NCBI RefSeq assembly: GCF_007997215.1
Contig: NZ_VORW01000005.1
Location: 124,001 to 188,000 of the forward strand
Direction: 5' to 3'
DNA: 64,000 nt
From: Algoriphagus aquimarinus
GTDB lineage: Bacteria > Bacteroidota > Bacteroidia > Cytophagales > Cyclobacteriaceae
The notes under the pieces were generated by a model. The model was given only the letters and a program-made list of their open reading frames with translations. It was not told where the DNA came from and searched no databases. Shown piece by piece: positions 1 to 10,043 of the stretch; position 1 is the stretch's first letter; each line of letters begins with the position of its first letter. The translations under genes and the position numbers were made by a program.

Positions 1-406
1 AAACTTACATCAATTTCCAGAAATCCCCCTGCCCCCTTTAAAAAAGGGGGAGTTGCCGAATTAGAACTTCGAACACTACCTTTGCATGATTAAGAAATTT
101 GTTCTTTATTAACTTGAAAAATGATTTTGAGAATTGAGCAATTACTAACCCTTCAATTTCGAGACTCTCGTCTCTCAAGTGCTCAGCCTGACAAACTAAA
201 AACTGTTACTTGATTCCGAACACTGTGACTGAACTCTGATCACTGTTACTAATAACAAACAACTAATTTTTAATTAAAACATTTTAAACTTTAAATTCTT
301 TAACCACTGCTTGCCAACTGAAAACTGATCACTCTAACCCCCAATTCCTTGGACAATGGCGCAAATGATCTTATTTTGTTTCATTAATTAAGACAAATTC
401 AAAAGA
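1..406. other. Leader region upstream of smc, no gene seen
   Basis: No convincing coding sequence is visible. At 32-50 there is a short perfect inverted repeat, CCCCCTTT and AAAGGGGG separated by three A, which may be a terminator of a gene to the left or part of a dispersed repeat. From about 190 to 335 the sequence repeats variants of short phrases such as gaacactg and aactgaaaactgatcac, giving a low-complexity look. No promoter matching the Bacteroidota -7/-33 consensus could be fixed with confidence. Confidence 0.5.
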
Positions 407-3400
407 ATGCTGCTCAGTAAGCTGGAGATCAAAGGGTTTAAGAGTTTTGGGGATAAAATGGTGATTAACTTCGACAAGGGAATCACTGGTGTAGTTGGGC
501 CAAATGGCTGCGGAAAATCCAATGTGGTCGATGCTATCCGTTGGGTTCTTGGCGAGCAGAAAACCCGTATGCTCCGCTCCGACAAGATGGAGAACGTGAT
601 TTTCAACGGGACCAAAAACCGTAAACCCTCCAATCTTGCCGAAGTATCCCTGACTTTTGAAAACACCAAAAACCTACTTCCTACCGAGTACACTTACGTA
701 ACTATCACCCGCCGCTACTATAGATCCGGTGACAGCGAATATCAGATCAATGGTGTCACCTGCCGTCTGAAGGATATCACGAATCTCTTCATGGATACGG
801 GGATCAACTCTAACAGCTATGCCATCATCGAACTGAAAATGATCGATGAGCTACTGAATGACAAGAATAACTCGCGCCGGGAATTGTTTGAGGAAGCTGC
901 GGGGATTTCCAAATTCAAAAATAGAAAGAGAGAAACTCTCCGAAAACTTCAGGATACTGACGATGACCTGGACCGGGTGGAAGATGTGCTTTTTGAAATA
1001 GAGAAGAATCTGAAAAGCCTGGAAAAGCAGGCAAAACAAGCTTCTAACTACTTTGAGATCAAAAAAGATTACAAAGTCGCAAGTATAAATCTGGCAAAAA
1101 AAAGCATAGAGAAATACAGCAAGTCACTCATAGAAGCTAATCTTAAGATCCAGGAAGAAGGTGATAAAAAACTCCAACTTCAAACGCAGGTAGCCGATCA
1201 GGAAGCCCTACTCAGCCAATTGAAGTCTGAGTTAATCCTAAAAGAAAAACTGCTTGCCAGCCGTCAAAAGGCTCTCAATGAGCACGTCAATAAAATCCGA
1301 ACTTTTGAATCTGAGAAAAAAATCAAGAATGAGCGTCTTAGATTTTTGGAAGATAGATCCCAAAAACTGCGGGAGCAGATAGATGCTGACCGTAAGTCAA
1401 ACGATCGTGCAGGCTTCAGTATACGCTCCTTGCAGCAGGAAAAAGAATCTGCCGAAAAGATGCTTGCCGAGAAGGAAATGATCGTTTCCGAACTTCGTGA
1501 AGCCTATGAAAGCCAGAAGCTAATACAAGCCGAAAAGCAGCAGGCGCAGAAGACGATCAATCATAATTTTGAAGCACTCAAGGAGAAAGTATATCAGCTG
1601 AGCAAGGACATAGAGATCAAGCAGATTCAGCTGTCTACCCTAAAGCAGGAACTGGAGCGCACCTCTAGTGATGATTCCTCTCAGGAAGCAAGTTTGGTGG
1701 ATTTTGAGGAGAAAATAATTACACTCAAAGCCGAACTTGATGAGTCGACCAAAGGCTATCAGGAGCTAAAAACCAAGCAGGAAGATCTGGATCAGAAGAT
1801 CGAAGAAACCAATCGGGTGATAGAAATGATCCGTGAGGAACTGACTCAATCTTCCCGTAAGCTCGATTCCAAAACCAACGAATACAACCTCACCAAGTCT
1901 CTGGTGGAAAATCTGGAAGGTTTTCCGGAAGCCATCAAATTCCTGAAGAAAAATCAAAGTTGGGGTAAGGACATGCCTCTTCTATCCGATTTGCTGACCA
2001 CCTCCGAAAAATTCAGGGTTACCATTGAGAATTACCTGGACAGCTACATGAATTATTATGTGGTGGATACGGAGTCACAAGCTATTTCAGCCATTCAACT
2101 TTTGAGTGATTCGGCACGAGGCAAAGCCAATTTCTTTGTGTTGGAGCATTTTGAGCGATTCAAGCCTAGTCAAAACAAGCTTTTTGCAAATGCTACAGCA
2201 GCAACAGAGATCATAGAATTTGATGTCAAGTATTCCCGTCTGATCAACTTCATTCTGGACAATGTATATATAGTACAAGGTGAGCACAGGGATTTTCCGC
2301 AGGATACTGAGGCTGTTTTCATCTCTGAAAATGGTAAATACACCAAGCGGAAATTCAGTATTTCCGGTGGTTCGGTAGGCCTTTTCGAAGGAAAAAGAAT
2401 CGGTAGAGCCAAGAACCTGGAGAAGCTGGACAAGGAAATAAAAGACCTGAATAAAAAAGTCAGCAGCACTAGAAACAACCTGGATAATAAGCTGTCTGAA
2501 CTGATGAAGCTGAAGGAAATCAGCTATAAAAAGACGCTGGAGGAATGGCAGAATAAGATCAATGCCATCAATCAGGATTTTGTATCCGTGCGCACCAAGA
2601 AGGAACAACTGGCAGAATTACTGAGCTCCAATGCCAATAAGCGTGAAGATATCCTCGATAGAATAGCTTCCATAGAGGAGAGCTTGACTGAGATTCAGCC
2701 ACAGCTTTTTGATGAGCGAGCTGAGTTCGAAGCCATGCATGATGAACTCGAAGAGCTGAACGAATCCTATGAGAAGGAATCGGCTTCGCTTACTGAGAAG
2801 TCTCAGGCTTTCAATGCCGAGAACATTCTCTATCACCAGCATCTAAACCGGGTGAGCAGTTTGGATCAGGAAATAGAATTCAAGCAAACTGCTTATGAGG
2901 GCTCAAAGGAGCGTATTGGGAAATCCCAGTCCGAACTTTCCTCGCTTGACACGGAAGTGAAATCCTTACTGGACAATAACGAGGTCAAGGATGATGAACT
3001 GATCGAGTTGTATTCTGAGAAAGAAGGAATAGAAAAAGGCGTGCAGGAAGCTGAGAAGGACTATTATGCTTCACGGGGATTTATAGATGAGACTGACCAA
3101 AAGATCAGAAGTATTCAGAAATCCAAGGAAAGCTACGATCAACTGATTCATGAACTGGAAAACGCAGTGAATGAGATCAAGCTGAAAATGGCAGGAATGA
3201 AGGAAAGACTCAGCGTGGAACTTGAGCTGGATCTGGACGAGCTGATGGAAGAAAACCCTGAAATAGATGCCGAATTCAGGGAGTTTGCTGAAGATAAATT
3301 GCGCGAGCTAGTCAGCAGACAAAAGGAGAAACTTGATAAAATCGGACCGATCAACCCTATGGCCATGGAAGCCTACGATGAGATCAAGGTTCGCTATGAC

Positions 3401-3946
3401 TTTATCACCACTCAGAAAGAAGACCTGATCAAAGCCAAGGAATCCCTACTCACTACCATCAAGGAAATCGACCAGGTAGCCAAAGAGACATTTTTGGATG
3501 CATTTGCCAAGATCAAGGAGAACTTCGTGAAGGTATTCCGCTCACTCTTCACCGAGCAGGATGATTGTGATTTGACCTTGGTGGATCCTAGCAATCCACT
3601 GGAATCCGCTATAGAGATTTTGGCTAAGCCAAAGGGCAAGCGTCCTCTAAGTATCAACCAGCTTTCCGGAGGAGAAAAGACACTGACTGCCACGTCCCTA
3701 CTCTTTTCTATCTACCTTCTGAAGCCTGCGCCTTTCTGTATTTTTGATGAGGTAGATGCGCCACTGGATGACGCTAATATTGATAAGTTCAATACCATCA
3801 TACAGAAGTTCAGTGCAGAATCCCAGTTTATCATCGTGACGCATAATAAGCGCACCATGGCCAGCACGGATATTATTTACGGAATTACGATGATTGAGGC
3901 AGGAGTTTCTAGGGTAGTTCCGGTGGATTTAAGGGAGTTGGCTTAA
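407..3946 (+). CDS. smc: Chromosome segregation protein SMC
   Basis: SMC is the ATPase core of bacterial condensin and organises and segregates the chromosome with ScpA and ScpB. The 1179-aa length is normal for the family. The N-terminal head holds the Walker A motif GPNGCGKS at residues 31-38 and the following DAIRWVLGEQ segment. Two long coiled-coil regions flank a hinge at roughly residues 505-665. The C-terminal head has the ABC signature LSGGEK near 1085 and Walker B FCIFDEVDAPLDD near 1110. The ATG at 407 fits the conserved N-terminus MLLSKLEIKGFKSFG. The gene is intact. Its last ~120 bases are repeated in diverged form three times further right, at 7346, 9864 and 10044, which points to the smc 3' end as an integration site. 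Confidence 0.97.
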   Translation: MLLSKLEIKGFKSFGDKMVINFDKGITGVVGPNGCGKSNVVDAIRWVLGEQKTRMLRSDKMENVIFNGTKNRKPSNLAEVSLTFENTKNLLPTEYTYVTITRRYYRSGDSEYQINGVTCRLKDITNLFMDTGINSNSYAIIELKMIDELLNDKNNSRRELFEEAAGISKFKNRKRETLRKLQDTDDDLDRVEDVLFEIEKNLKSLEKQAKQASNYFEIKKDYKVASINLAKKSIEKYSKSLIEANLKIQEEGDKKLQLQTQVADQEALLSQLKSELILKEKLLASRQKALNEHVNKIRTFESEKKIKNERLRFLEDRSQKLREQIDADRKSNDRAGFSIRSLQQEKESAEKMLAEKEMIVSELREAYESQKLIQAEKQQAQKTINHNFEALKEKVYQLSKDIEIKQIQLSTLKQELERTSSDDSSQEASLVDFEEKIITLKAELDESTKGYQELKTKQEDLDQKIEETNRVIEMIREELTQSSRKLDSKTNEYNLTKSLVENLEGFPEAIKFLKKNQSWGKDMPLLSDLLTTSEKFRVTIENYLDSYMNYYVVDTESQAISAIQLLSDSARGKANFFVLEHFERFKPSQNKLFANATAATEIIEFDVKYSRLINFILDNVYIVQGEHRDFPQDTEAVFISENGKYTKRKFSISGGSVGLFEGKRIGRAKNLEKLDKEIKDLNKKVSSTRNNLDNKLSELMKLKEISYKKTLEEWQNKINAINQDFVSVRTKKEQLAELLSSNANKREDILDRIASIEESLTEIQPQLFDERAEFEAMHDELEELNESYEKESASLTEKSQAFNAENILYHQHLNRVSSLDQEIEFKQTAYEGSKERIGKSQSELSSLDTEVKSLLDNNEVKDDELIELYSEKEGIEKGVQEAEKDYYASRGFIDETDQKIRSIQKSKESYDQLIHELENAVNEIKLKMAGMKERLSVELELDLDELMEENPEIDAEFREFAEDKLRELVSRQKEKLDKIGPINPMAMEAYDEIKVRYDFITTQKEDLIKAKESLLTTIKEIDQVAKETFLDAFAKIKENFVKVFRSLFTEQDDCDLTLVDPSNPLESAIEILAKPKGKRPLSINQLSGGEKTLTATSLLFSIYLLKPAPFCIFDEVDAPLDDANIDKFNTIIQKFSAESQFIIVTHNKRTMASTDIIYGITMIEAGVSRVVPVDLRELA

Positions 3947-4108
3947 ATAGAGAAGGGAGATTAGTGAAAAGATATTAGAGATTTTTCGAAATTCATTCTT
4001 AAGGTAGAATTCAATTAGGAGTATTCACAAGAGATTCGATTCTAATATCATTACACTCTACAAAAGTGCTTATTTTAGTCTGGATTAACTTTTTTAATTT
4101 TTCAAATC

Positions 4109-4399
4109 ATGAGCAAAGACCTTCTCCTTTCTAACCAAGAAATCGAAAATCGGATTTTTACGATTCGTGGTCTTCAGGTAATGATTGACCGAGATTTGGC
4201 CGAATTATATAAGGTTGAAACCAGAGCATTAAACCAGGCTGTCAAAAGGAACCTAAACCGATTCCCAAATTCATTCAGATTTCAATTAAATGATGAAGAA
4301 TTTGAAAATTGGAGGTCACAAACTGTGATCTCCAATAATGACAAAATGGGATTAAGAAGACCTCCATTTGTATTTACTGAACAAGGAGTAGCAAAGTAA
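4109..4399 (+). pseudogene. Truncated ORF6N-domain protein
   Basis: The 96-aa product begins like a Bacteroidota ORF6N-domain protein: a helix with IRGLQVMIDRDLAELY, then TRALNQAVKRN and the FTEQGVA motif. ORF6N proteins are DNA-binding proteins common in phages and mobile elements and usually continue well beyond FTEQGVA with a second region. Here a stop follows two codons later (GVAK then stop), and the DNA immediately after is a REP-like palindrome cluster starting near 4428. I read this as a gene whose 3' part was lost. A shortened but expressed protein cannot be excluded. A second phage-type DNA-binding gene, also broken, lies at 6388-7310 in the same accessory stretch. Confidence 0.7.
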
Positions 4400-4427
4400 A
4401 AATGATATTTCAAATGTAATCCAATTG

Positions 4428-4515
4428 AATAGGAATGCGGCTTTAGCCCATTCATATTGAATTGAATGACCATAGTTAAACGGGCTTTAGCCCAATTCTG
4501 TAGCCCATTCATTTT
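4428..4515. repeat. REP-like palindrome cluster (GGCTTTAGCC family)
   Basis: Three imperfect copies of a palindromic unit around GGCTTTAGCC or GGGCTTTAGCCC lie next to each other here. The 26-base unit at 4428-4453, read on the minus strand, matches the unit at 23681-23706 with one difference, and a third relative lies at 56711-56737. Sequence identity and the dyad symmetry are seen directly. That it is a dispersed REP-type element is inferred from its intergenic position in all three places. Confidence 0.65.
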
Positions 4516-4564
4516 AGACAATATTCAAAAAAATCCCCCTATCTTAATCGAAACCCTTTATTAT

Positions 4565-6091
4565 ATGCGCTCCCTTCTCCCCTCCTTTCTCCTACTTGTC
4601 TTACTCTTCTCAGGATGTAATAAACCAACTGACACTTCTCCTTCACTCGATGAAGACACCCAAGCTTGGTGGGAAACCACCACTGTACTTTCCAGCGATG
4701 AGATGGAAGGACGGGATACGGGCTCTCCTGGCTATGAACGAGCTGCGGCTGTGGTTGCGGAGCGATTCGCTGCTGCAGGACTCGAACCGCTGGGTGACAA
4801 TGGCACCTGGTTTCAGGAGGTACCGATGGAAGAAGTAGCGATCACTCAGGCTACAATCACGGTAGGTGGACGCGAGCTAAGATTCTTGCATGATATTACA
4901 GGCTCGCCTGGAAGCGCCTCCGAAATAGTCGAAGCACCGATTATCTACTGTGGCTACTGTGATTCAACAAGCACAAGTCTGGTGAAGGACAAGTTGGTGA
5001 TCTGTCATGCGACAAGGCGTGAAGAACTACCTAGCAATTCCGACCGGATAAAAAACATGAGCGAAGGCGGTGCCTTGGGAATCATCTTCATAGCAGATCC
5101 CGGTTTTACCATAGAGCCCCCAAGATGGCCCTTTGCCTACAGTCGAAGCGTTAGGCTGGCAGATGCTAGTCCTTCCCCACCAACGCTACCAACCTTCAGT
5201 ATCAATGCTGGTACTGATGCATTAGACAAAATCATCGAAGGCAGTGGACAAAACGCAAAAGAACTGATTGATTTGGGCAGTCAGGGCAAGCCACTACCCG
5301 TTTTTGAAGTACCCGACCGTCTGACTGCGAGTTTTACATTAGCTAGCCGTACGTTACAATCCCCAAACATCATTGGCCTCCTGCCAGGAACGGATCCTAG
5401 TCTTGCCAATCAGGCAATTGTTCTCACTGCACACCTAGATGGCTATGGATATGGCGAAGCTGTCGATGGAGATAGTTTGTATAATGGCACGCTGGATGAT
5501 GCCGCTTATGTAGCGCTGCTCATTCAATTGGCAGAACGGCGAGCTGGTAAAGGATTTAAAAGACCGGTAATTTTTGCAATCGTGACGGGTGAAGAGAAAG
5601 GATTGCTTGGCTCACGCTATATGGTGCAACACCTTCCTGTGCCCAAAGAAAGCATCGCCGCAAACATAAACCTGGATCAACTCCGTCCGCTATTTCCCTT
5701 GGAGCTATTGACCGTTCATGCATTAGATGAAACTACCCTTGGAGACGATGCGACTGCTGTGGCGGCGAGTATGCAGATTAAGGTACAGAATGATCCCGAA
5801 CCCATACGTGGACTGATCCGGCGCTCTGATCAATGGAGCTTTATCCAAGCGGGAATTCCCGCCATCAATTTTGTCTTTGGCTTTGAGCCTGGATCTGAGA
5901 GCGAACGCATTTACAGACAATGGTATCGTGAAGGCTATCACACCCCAAAGGATGATCTTGAGCAAAAGATCGACTGGGCTGCAGCAGCAAAGTTCAACAC
6001 GTTTTTTTATGAACTCGTAGAAAAGGTGGCCAATGGCACAGTTGCACCAGCATGGAAACCTGACAGCAAACTAAGGCCGGTTAACCCCTAG
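4565..6091 (+). CDS. M28-family metallopeptidase lipoprotein
   Basis: Predicted exported zinc aminopeptidase of the M28 family, anchored as a lipoprotein. I start it at the ATG at 4565 because that gives a clean signal peptide ending in the lipobox LLFSGC; an upstream in-frame ATG at 4466 would bury the signal. The product is 508 aa. A protease-associated-like region occupies the middle, and the peptidase domain follows residue ~280 with the expected ligand series: H in TAHLDG (~290), D in GTLDDAA, EE in TGEEKGLLGS, D in NINLDQL and H in YHTPKDD. Some motifs differ from the textbook form (LDDAA in place of NDNAS). The likely role is degradation of peptides at the outer surface or in the periplasm. 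It sits alone between two broken phage-type genes. Confidence 0.88.
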   Translation: MRSLLPSFLLLVLLFSGCNKPTDTSPSLDEDTQAWWETTTVLSSDEMEGRDTGSPGYERAAAVVAERFAAAGLEPLGDNGTWFQEVPMEEVAITQATITVGGRELRFLHDITGSPGSASEIVEAPIIYCGYCDSTSTSLVKDKLVICHATRREELPSNSDRIKNMSEGGALGIIFIADPGFTIEPPRWPFAYSRSVRLADASPSPPTLPTFSINAGTDALDKIIEGSGQNAKELIDLGSQGKPLPVFEVPDRLTASFTLASRTLQSPNIIGLLPGTDPSLANQAIVLTAHLDGYGYGEAVDGDSLYNGTLDDAAYVALLIQLAERRAGKGFKRPVIFAIVTGEEKGLLGSRYMVQHLPVPKESIAANINLDQLRPLFPLELLTVHALDETTLGDDATAVAASMQIKVQNDPEPIRGLIRRSDQWSFIQAGIPAINFVFGFEPGSESERIYRQWYREGYHTPKDDLEQKIDWAAAAKFNTFFYELVEKVANGTVAPAWKPDSKLRPVNP

Positions 6092-6387
6092 AGTCGGAAT
6101 GGGCTCAATGTTTATTGCTAAAGTTGAATCGAAATGATACTACATCCTTGGATTCAACACTGAAACACAGGGAATCAATTTAACCCGAATTCAGAGTAAT
6201 AGAAAGATCGAGCTTTGGCAGTAAGATCTAACGCATTGTTTTCGAAGCGTTTATCAAACTAACTGAACTGTAACGAAGCAGGGTATTTTAGGATTATATG
6301 AATAAATCTGAGATAGTTGGTTTAATGCAGTTTCGTTATCTTTATTCTTTAAGTACTTATCCTGACTCTAGTTTAACCCAATTTTTT

Positions 6388-7310
6388 ATGGCAAAAGGAA
6401 AGAAAATAAATGTGCAAGGAACGGAGATTACAATTTTTAAAGGTCATTCTGAAGACTATCTTTCCTTAACTGATATTGCAAGGCATAAAGACGGTGCTAA
6501 TACCGATGATATTATTAAAAACTGGTTGCGAAACAGAAATACAATAGAACTTCTGGGCTTTTGGGAAAAAATGTATAACCCTAATTTTAAACCCGTCGAA
6601 TTCGACGGGTTTAGAAAGCAAGCTGGGCTCAACAGCTTCGTACTTACTCCGAAAAAATGGATTGAATCTACCAACGCAATAGGAATAATCTCAAAATCTG
6701 GTAGATATGGGGGAACTTTTGCTCATAAAGACATCGCATTTGAATTTGCCGCTTGGATATCAATTGAATTCAAACTTTATATCATTAAGGAGTTTCAACG
6801 TCTAAAAGAAGATGAAATCGAGCATGACTCAAGTATAAACCTTAGGAATGAATATTTTGCATGCGAGATTCCATGTGGCAATTAAAAAACAAGTTATAAA
6901 CACATGAAAATAATCGCTTGAAGTTAAATTGGGACTTCCAAAGAACACTTGCCAAAGTAAACTACCACATTCATACTGACGCGATCAAGGAAAACCTAAT
7001 CCCTCAAAAAGTAAGCGCCAAACAAAGCTCAATCATCTATGCTAATGAAGCTGATGTACTAAACATGGCTCTTTTCGGAATGACTGCTAAACAATGGCGT
7101 GATGCAAATCCCGATCTCAAAGGAAATATTAGAGACTATGCTACCATTGAGCAACTGGTAGTTTTATCCAACATGGAGAGCACCAATGCCTTACTGATCC
7201 ATCAGGAACTCATCCAATCTGAACGATTGATCCAGCTTAACCAGTTGGCGATTACACAGATGAAATCTCTGGTTCAGCATAAAAAAGCACTTAATCAATT
7301 AAACAAATAA
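6388..7310 (+). pseudogene. Broken KilA-N domain protein gene (two pieces)
   Basis: Piece one, 6388-6885 (165 aa from MAKGKK), carries a KilA-N domain with YLSLTDIARHKD, NWLRNRNTIELLGFWE and FAAWISIEFKLYIIKEFQRLKEDE. Piece two, 6918-7310, opens only with TTG and reads LKLNWDFQRTLAKVNYHIHTD, NEADVLNMALFGMTAKQWRD, then a repetitive C-terminal helix. In intact Bacteroidota KilA-N proteins, as I know them, the two pieces are continuous. Here about 100 extra bases between EDE and LKLNWD bring in stops. The flanks of the extra DNA resemble each other (atgaaatcg near 6812 and atgaaaataatcg near 6904), so it may be an insertion scar. KilA-N proteins are phage or mobile-element DNA-binding proteins. 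An in-frame ATG exists at 6298 but the conserved region starts at 6388. Confidence 0.7.
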
Positions 7311-7672
7311 GTTTTGAATTGATCTATTATCCTCAACCACCACTAGCACATCCTAGCCAGCACCTATAATAGCTAACGGCATCACGATGATTGAGGCGGG
7401 AGTTTCCAGAGTGGTTCCGGTGGATTTAAGGGAGTTGCTGTAATCCACTTTCCCTACCTATTTACTTAGCGAAGGTGCTAAATGAAGGATTAACTTGTTT
7501 TGAAAGTAGCTATTTAACCTCAGTTCAACCCAACTCCCTATACTTTTCGCTCTCGGAAGTTGGGTTGCTGCTCTATGAAATGAGGTATCTCCTATCTGCC
7601 CAATCCATGGCTTTATAAAATGAATTGGGCTAGTTAATTGATGTTTTTTCTCAAAATACTAATACGTTACCA
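7311..7672. other. Intergenic region with smc tail A and a long-loop inverted repeat
   Basis: Besides smc tail copy A, this stretch holds an inverted repeat, CAACCCAACT at 7526-7535 and AGTTGGGTTG at 7558-7567, with a 22-base loop. It could form a transcript hairpin downstream of the minus-strand cytochrome gene. No coding sequence is supported. Confidence 0.5.
7346..7443 (+). repeat. Copy A of the smc 3' end
   Basis: Bases from about 7377 to 7443 can be read as GITMIEAGVSRVVPVDLREL followed by L and a stop, which repeats the last residues of SMC (3880-3946) with a handful of mostly silent changes. The match continues leftward more weakly to about 7346 (tcctagccagcac). There is no start codon or wider gene here, so it is a detached gene tail. 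It is best explained as a displaced attachment-site copy left by integration at the smc 3' end. Confidence 0.85.
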
Positions 7673-8272
7673 TTACATATTATCTGGAGAGATTGGAGCT
7701 GGTACTAAGTTGCTAACAGGCTTAATACTTTTTAAGTACATAAACATGGCGTGGACATCCTCGTCGGTCAAACTAACAAAGTTAAACCATGGCATTGGGG
7801 GTAACAGCATTCGCTCATTTTCCAATCCTTTAAATTTACCTTCTGTGATTGCTTTTTTGAATTGCGCTTCTGTCCAATTCCCAGTTCCGGTTTCATCAGG
7901 TGTTAAATTACCGGCAAAGGAAACGCCCCAGGGTCCAGCAGCAGCTGTCAGATCGGGATAAAACATAGCGAAACCTTCTTTAATCAAAGGATCGTCAAAC
8001 TTTAAAATTGGTCGATCTGCCGGATAACCAGACAACATTAATTCGGGAATTATTTCTGGTCCGTTTGCTCCCATTCTTTTAGGAGAGTGGCAGTCATTGC
8101 ATCCCATAATTGCTATTAAGTACTGGCCTTTTTTCACAACATCATCTTCCGATTCTGCTACATAGCTTTCCTCATTGTTTTCTTGTTTAGTTGAGCAAGA
8201 CGTACTCAAATAAGCAAAGGTGATCGCTAGTACTAATAAAATTGGAAGCTTTGTTTTTTGTGTTTTTTTCAT
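7673..8272 (-). CDS. c-type cytochrome lipoprotein
   Basis: A 199-aa exported haem protein. The N-terminus is a lipoprotein signal ending in YLSTSC. One covalent haem site, CNDCH, lies near residue 58, and a candidate Met ligand sits in the LPPMPWFNF segment near residue 158. The final LTDEDVHAMFMYLKSIKPV helix is typical of cytochrome c subunits. It probably transfers electrons in the periplasm. It lies 90 bp downstream of the NmrA-type oxidoreductase gene on the same strand, so co-transcription is plausible. Neither partner identifies a specific pathway. Confidence 0.88.
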   Translation of the reverse strand: MKKTQKTKLPILLVLAITFAYLSTSCSTKQENNEESYVAESEDDVVKKGQYLIAIMGCNDCHSPKRMGANGPEIIPELMLSGYPADRPILKFDDPLIKEGFAMFYPDLTAAAGPWGVSFAGNLTPDETGTGNWTEAQFKKAITEGKFKGLENERMLLPPMPWFNFVSLTDEDVHAMFMYLKSIKPVSNLVPAPISPDNM

Positions 8273-8362
8273 TTTTTGGATTATTGTATGGAACTGACAT
8301 GGCTATTCCATTACACTCCCTTTTTTTAGAAGTATTTGACAGTCTTTGATTTTATAAGGGGG

Positions 8363-9313
8363 TTAATCTATCGGAATGCTTGAAGCATTTAAAGAAAGCC
8401 ATTTGTCAAAGTTTTGCAATTCCGGATTCAGCTCCTTAGACAATTCTTCGCTACGTACCGCGTTAAAATCCTCATTAAAATCTCTTTTAAACTGGAACAT
8501 ATTGCCCAAGTCATCAGCTCCCGGGAAGCCAAAACTGCGGTAAGTCTCTGGGCTTACATTATTATAAATCACATTGATATCCAAGGCTTTTGAAAGTTTT
8601 GCAGCCATTTCACCACCACTTAACTTTTCGCCCACAATACCTATCATTTCCCCAATAGATCCATTGCCTTTTTTGAATAGCCCATAGGCACATTTGCCTA
8701 TATCTTCTGCAGCCATACCTGCTAATTTCTGGTCATCCATTGGGAATGCGATGTAGTAATTTCCATCCTCCCCTTTTTGTGGACCCATTCCAAAATGGAT
8801 AAAATTATCCCAGAAAAAGGAAGTTCTTAATAATGTAACCGGTAAGCCAGCTTCCACCAAGAGTTTATCTGCAGCACCTTTTCCATCAAAATGGGGCACT
8901 TTGTATTTGCCTTGTAGCGTAGGCATTCTGTCGTCATCCAAGGGCACCCAGTTTCTGGTATCTTCCAGAGTTGACCAAATGACATGCTTCAAATTTGCTT
9001 CCTTGGCAGCCTTGGCGAAATCAGATACTTCTTGATATTCCTTTTCGGCTGAAAAATGTTCCCAGAAAAAAGTAACAAAGAAGGCTCCATAAGCTCCTTC
9101 CACAGCTTTTTTAATGCTAGCAGCATCATCAATATCTGCTTCTACTATTTCGGCACCTAAATGTGCCAAAGCTTTTGCTTTTTCAGAATTAGCATTTCTG
9201 GTAACAGCCCTTACCTTGAATTCTGAGTTGGTATCGGATAAAATAGCTCTTACAAGCCCTCCGCCCTGTGCCCCTGTGGCACCAAATACTGTAATGATTT
9301 TAGATTTTTCCAT
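8363..9313 (-). CDS. NmrA-family NAD(P)-binding protein
   Basis: A 316-aa atypical short-chain dehydrogenase/reductase of the NmrA/HSCARG type. The N-terminus has the dinucleotide motif GATGAQGGGLVRAIL, then VRAVTRN, where the Arg usually contacts NADP phosphate, and the IVEADIDDAASI strand-turn. NmrA proteins often act as redox sensors or reductases rather than classical dehydrogenases. The canonical YxxxK catalytic pair is not evident, as in many NmrA members. The gene sits upstream of the cytochrome c gene on the same strand. The upstream side (9314-9437) is non-coding and should hold its promoter. Confidence 0.85.
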   Translation of the reverse strand: MEKSKIITVFGATGAQGGGLVRAILSDTNSEFKVRAVTRNANSEKAKALAHLGAEIVEADIDDAASIKKAVEGAYGAFFVTFFWEHFSAEKEYQEVSDFAKAAKEANLKHVIWSTLEDTRNWVPLDDDRMPTLQGKYKVPHFDGKGAADKLLVEAGLPVTLLRTSFFWDNFIHFGMGPQKGEDGNYYIAFPMDDQKLAGMAAEDIGKCAYGLFKKGNGSIGEMIGIVGEKLSGGEMAAKLSKALDINVIYNNVSPETYRSFGFPGADDLGNMFQFKRDFNEDFNAVRSEELSKELNPELQNFDKWLSLNASSIPID

Positions 9314-9863
9314 TAGTAATTAAAAGTTATTCTTACCCATAAAGCCTATAGGTTTTGGCCCGTTTTTTTGAGTGGTAGCTGGTCTCCACTGTTTATTCTT
9401 TGGTATTGGCAGTTAGCATCTTACTTCGATACGAACCATGATTCAGCAATTACTTTCGCATTTAAAAAGCCAACATAAAGCCTTCCTAATCCTTTTCCGA
9501 TGGTTCGGTATTTTTGCAATCCATTACAAAGCCGGGCATATATCCATCAAACAAATAGGATACAATTTGACATTGCCACTTTACTCTAGCTTTCGATGTG
9601 GTAATACGCTGAAGGGCAGTCTCTTTTGCCTTTACAATCAGGATAGTGAGAGCAGAGCTCTTCTATTAATTAGTTTATAAAATAATACCTACTACTTCTG
9701 GAGGTATGTCCAGAAGGACGATAAAAGTTGGTTGGTTTTCTTATGCTAAAAGCTTGTTGCAAGAAAGAAAAAAATTGACGGTTCTCCATCCTAACTAGCG
9801 TATTTAAATACCTCATTTTCTAAATCTTACCTATTTACCTGTGAAGCTAGCTTTCGGTACGAT

Positions 9864-9928
9864 GGATTACCATGATTGAAGCGGGAATTCCCAGAGTGGT
9901 ACTGGTGGATTTAAGGGAGTGGGTTTAG
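9864..9928 (+). repeat. Copy B of the smc 3' end
   Basis: The sequence reads GITMIEAG, then IPRVVLVDLREWV and a stop, aligned to SMC's GITMIEAGVSRVVPVDLRELA. It is shorter and more diverged than copies A and C. There is no upstream start or gene body. Confidence 0.8.
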
Positions 9929-10043
9929 GGATCAATCTGAGAGAAAGTATTTGATATCGAAACTAATGACTAGATTTTCTGATGAATGGAGCTTTAGTTT
10001 TTGGGTTTCCATATATCTTTAAGCTATTAGAAAAGAAAGTTGA

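Noticed and set aside
9438..9680. 80-codon ORF in the smc-tail region
   Set aside because: No family, no ribosome-binding site of note, and it lies in decayed sequence.
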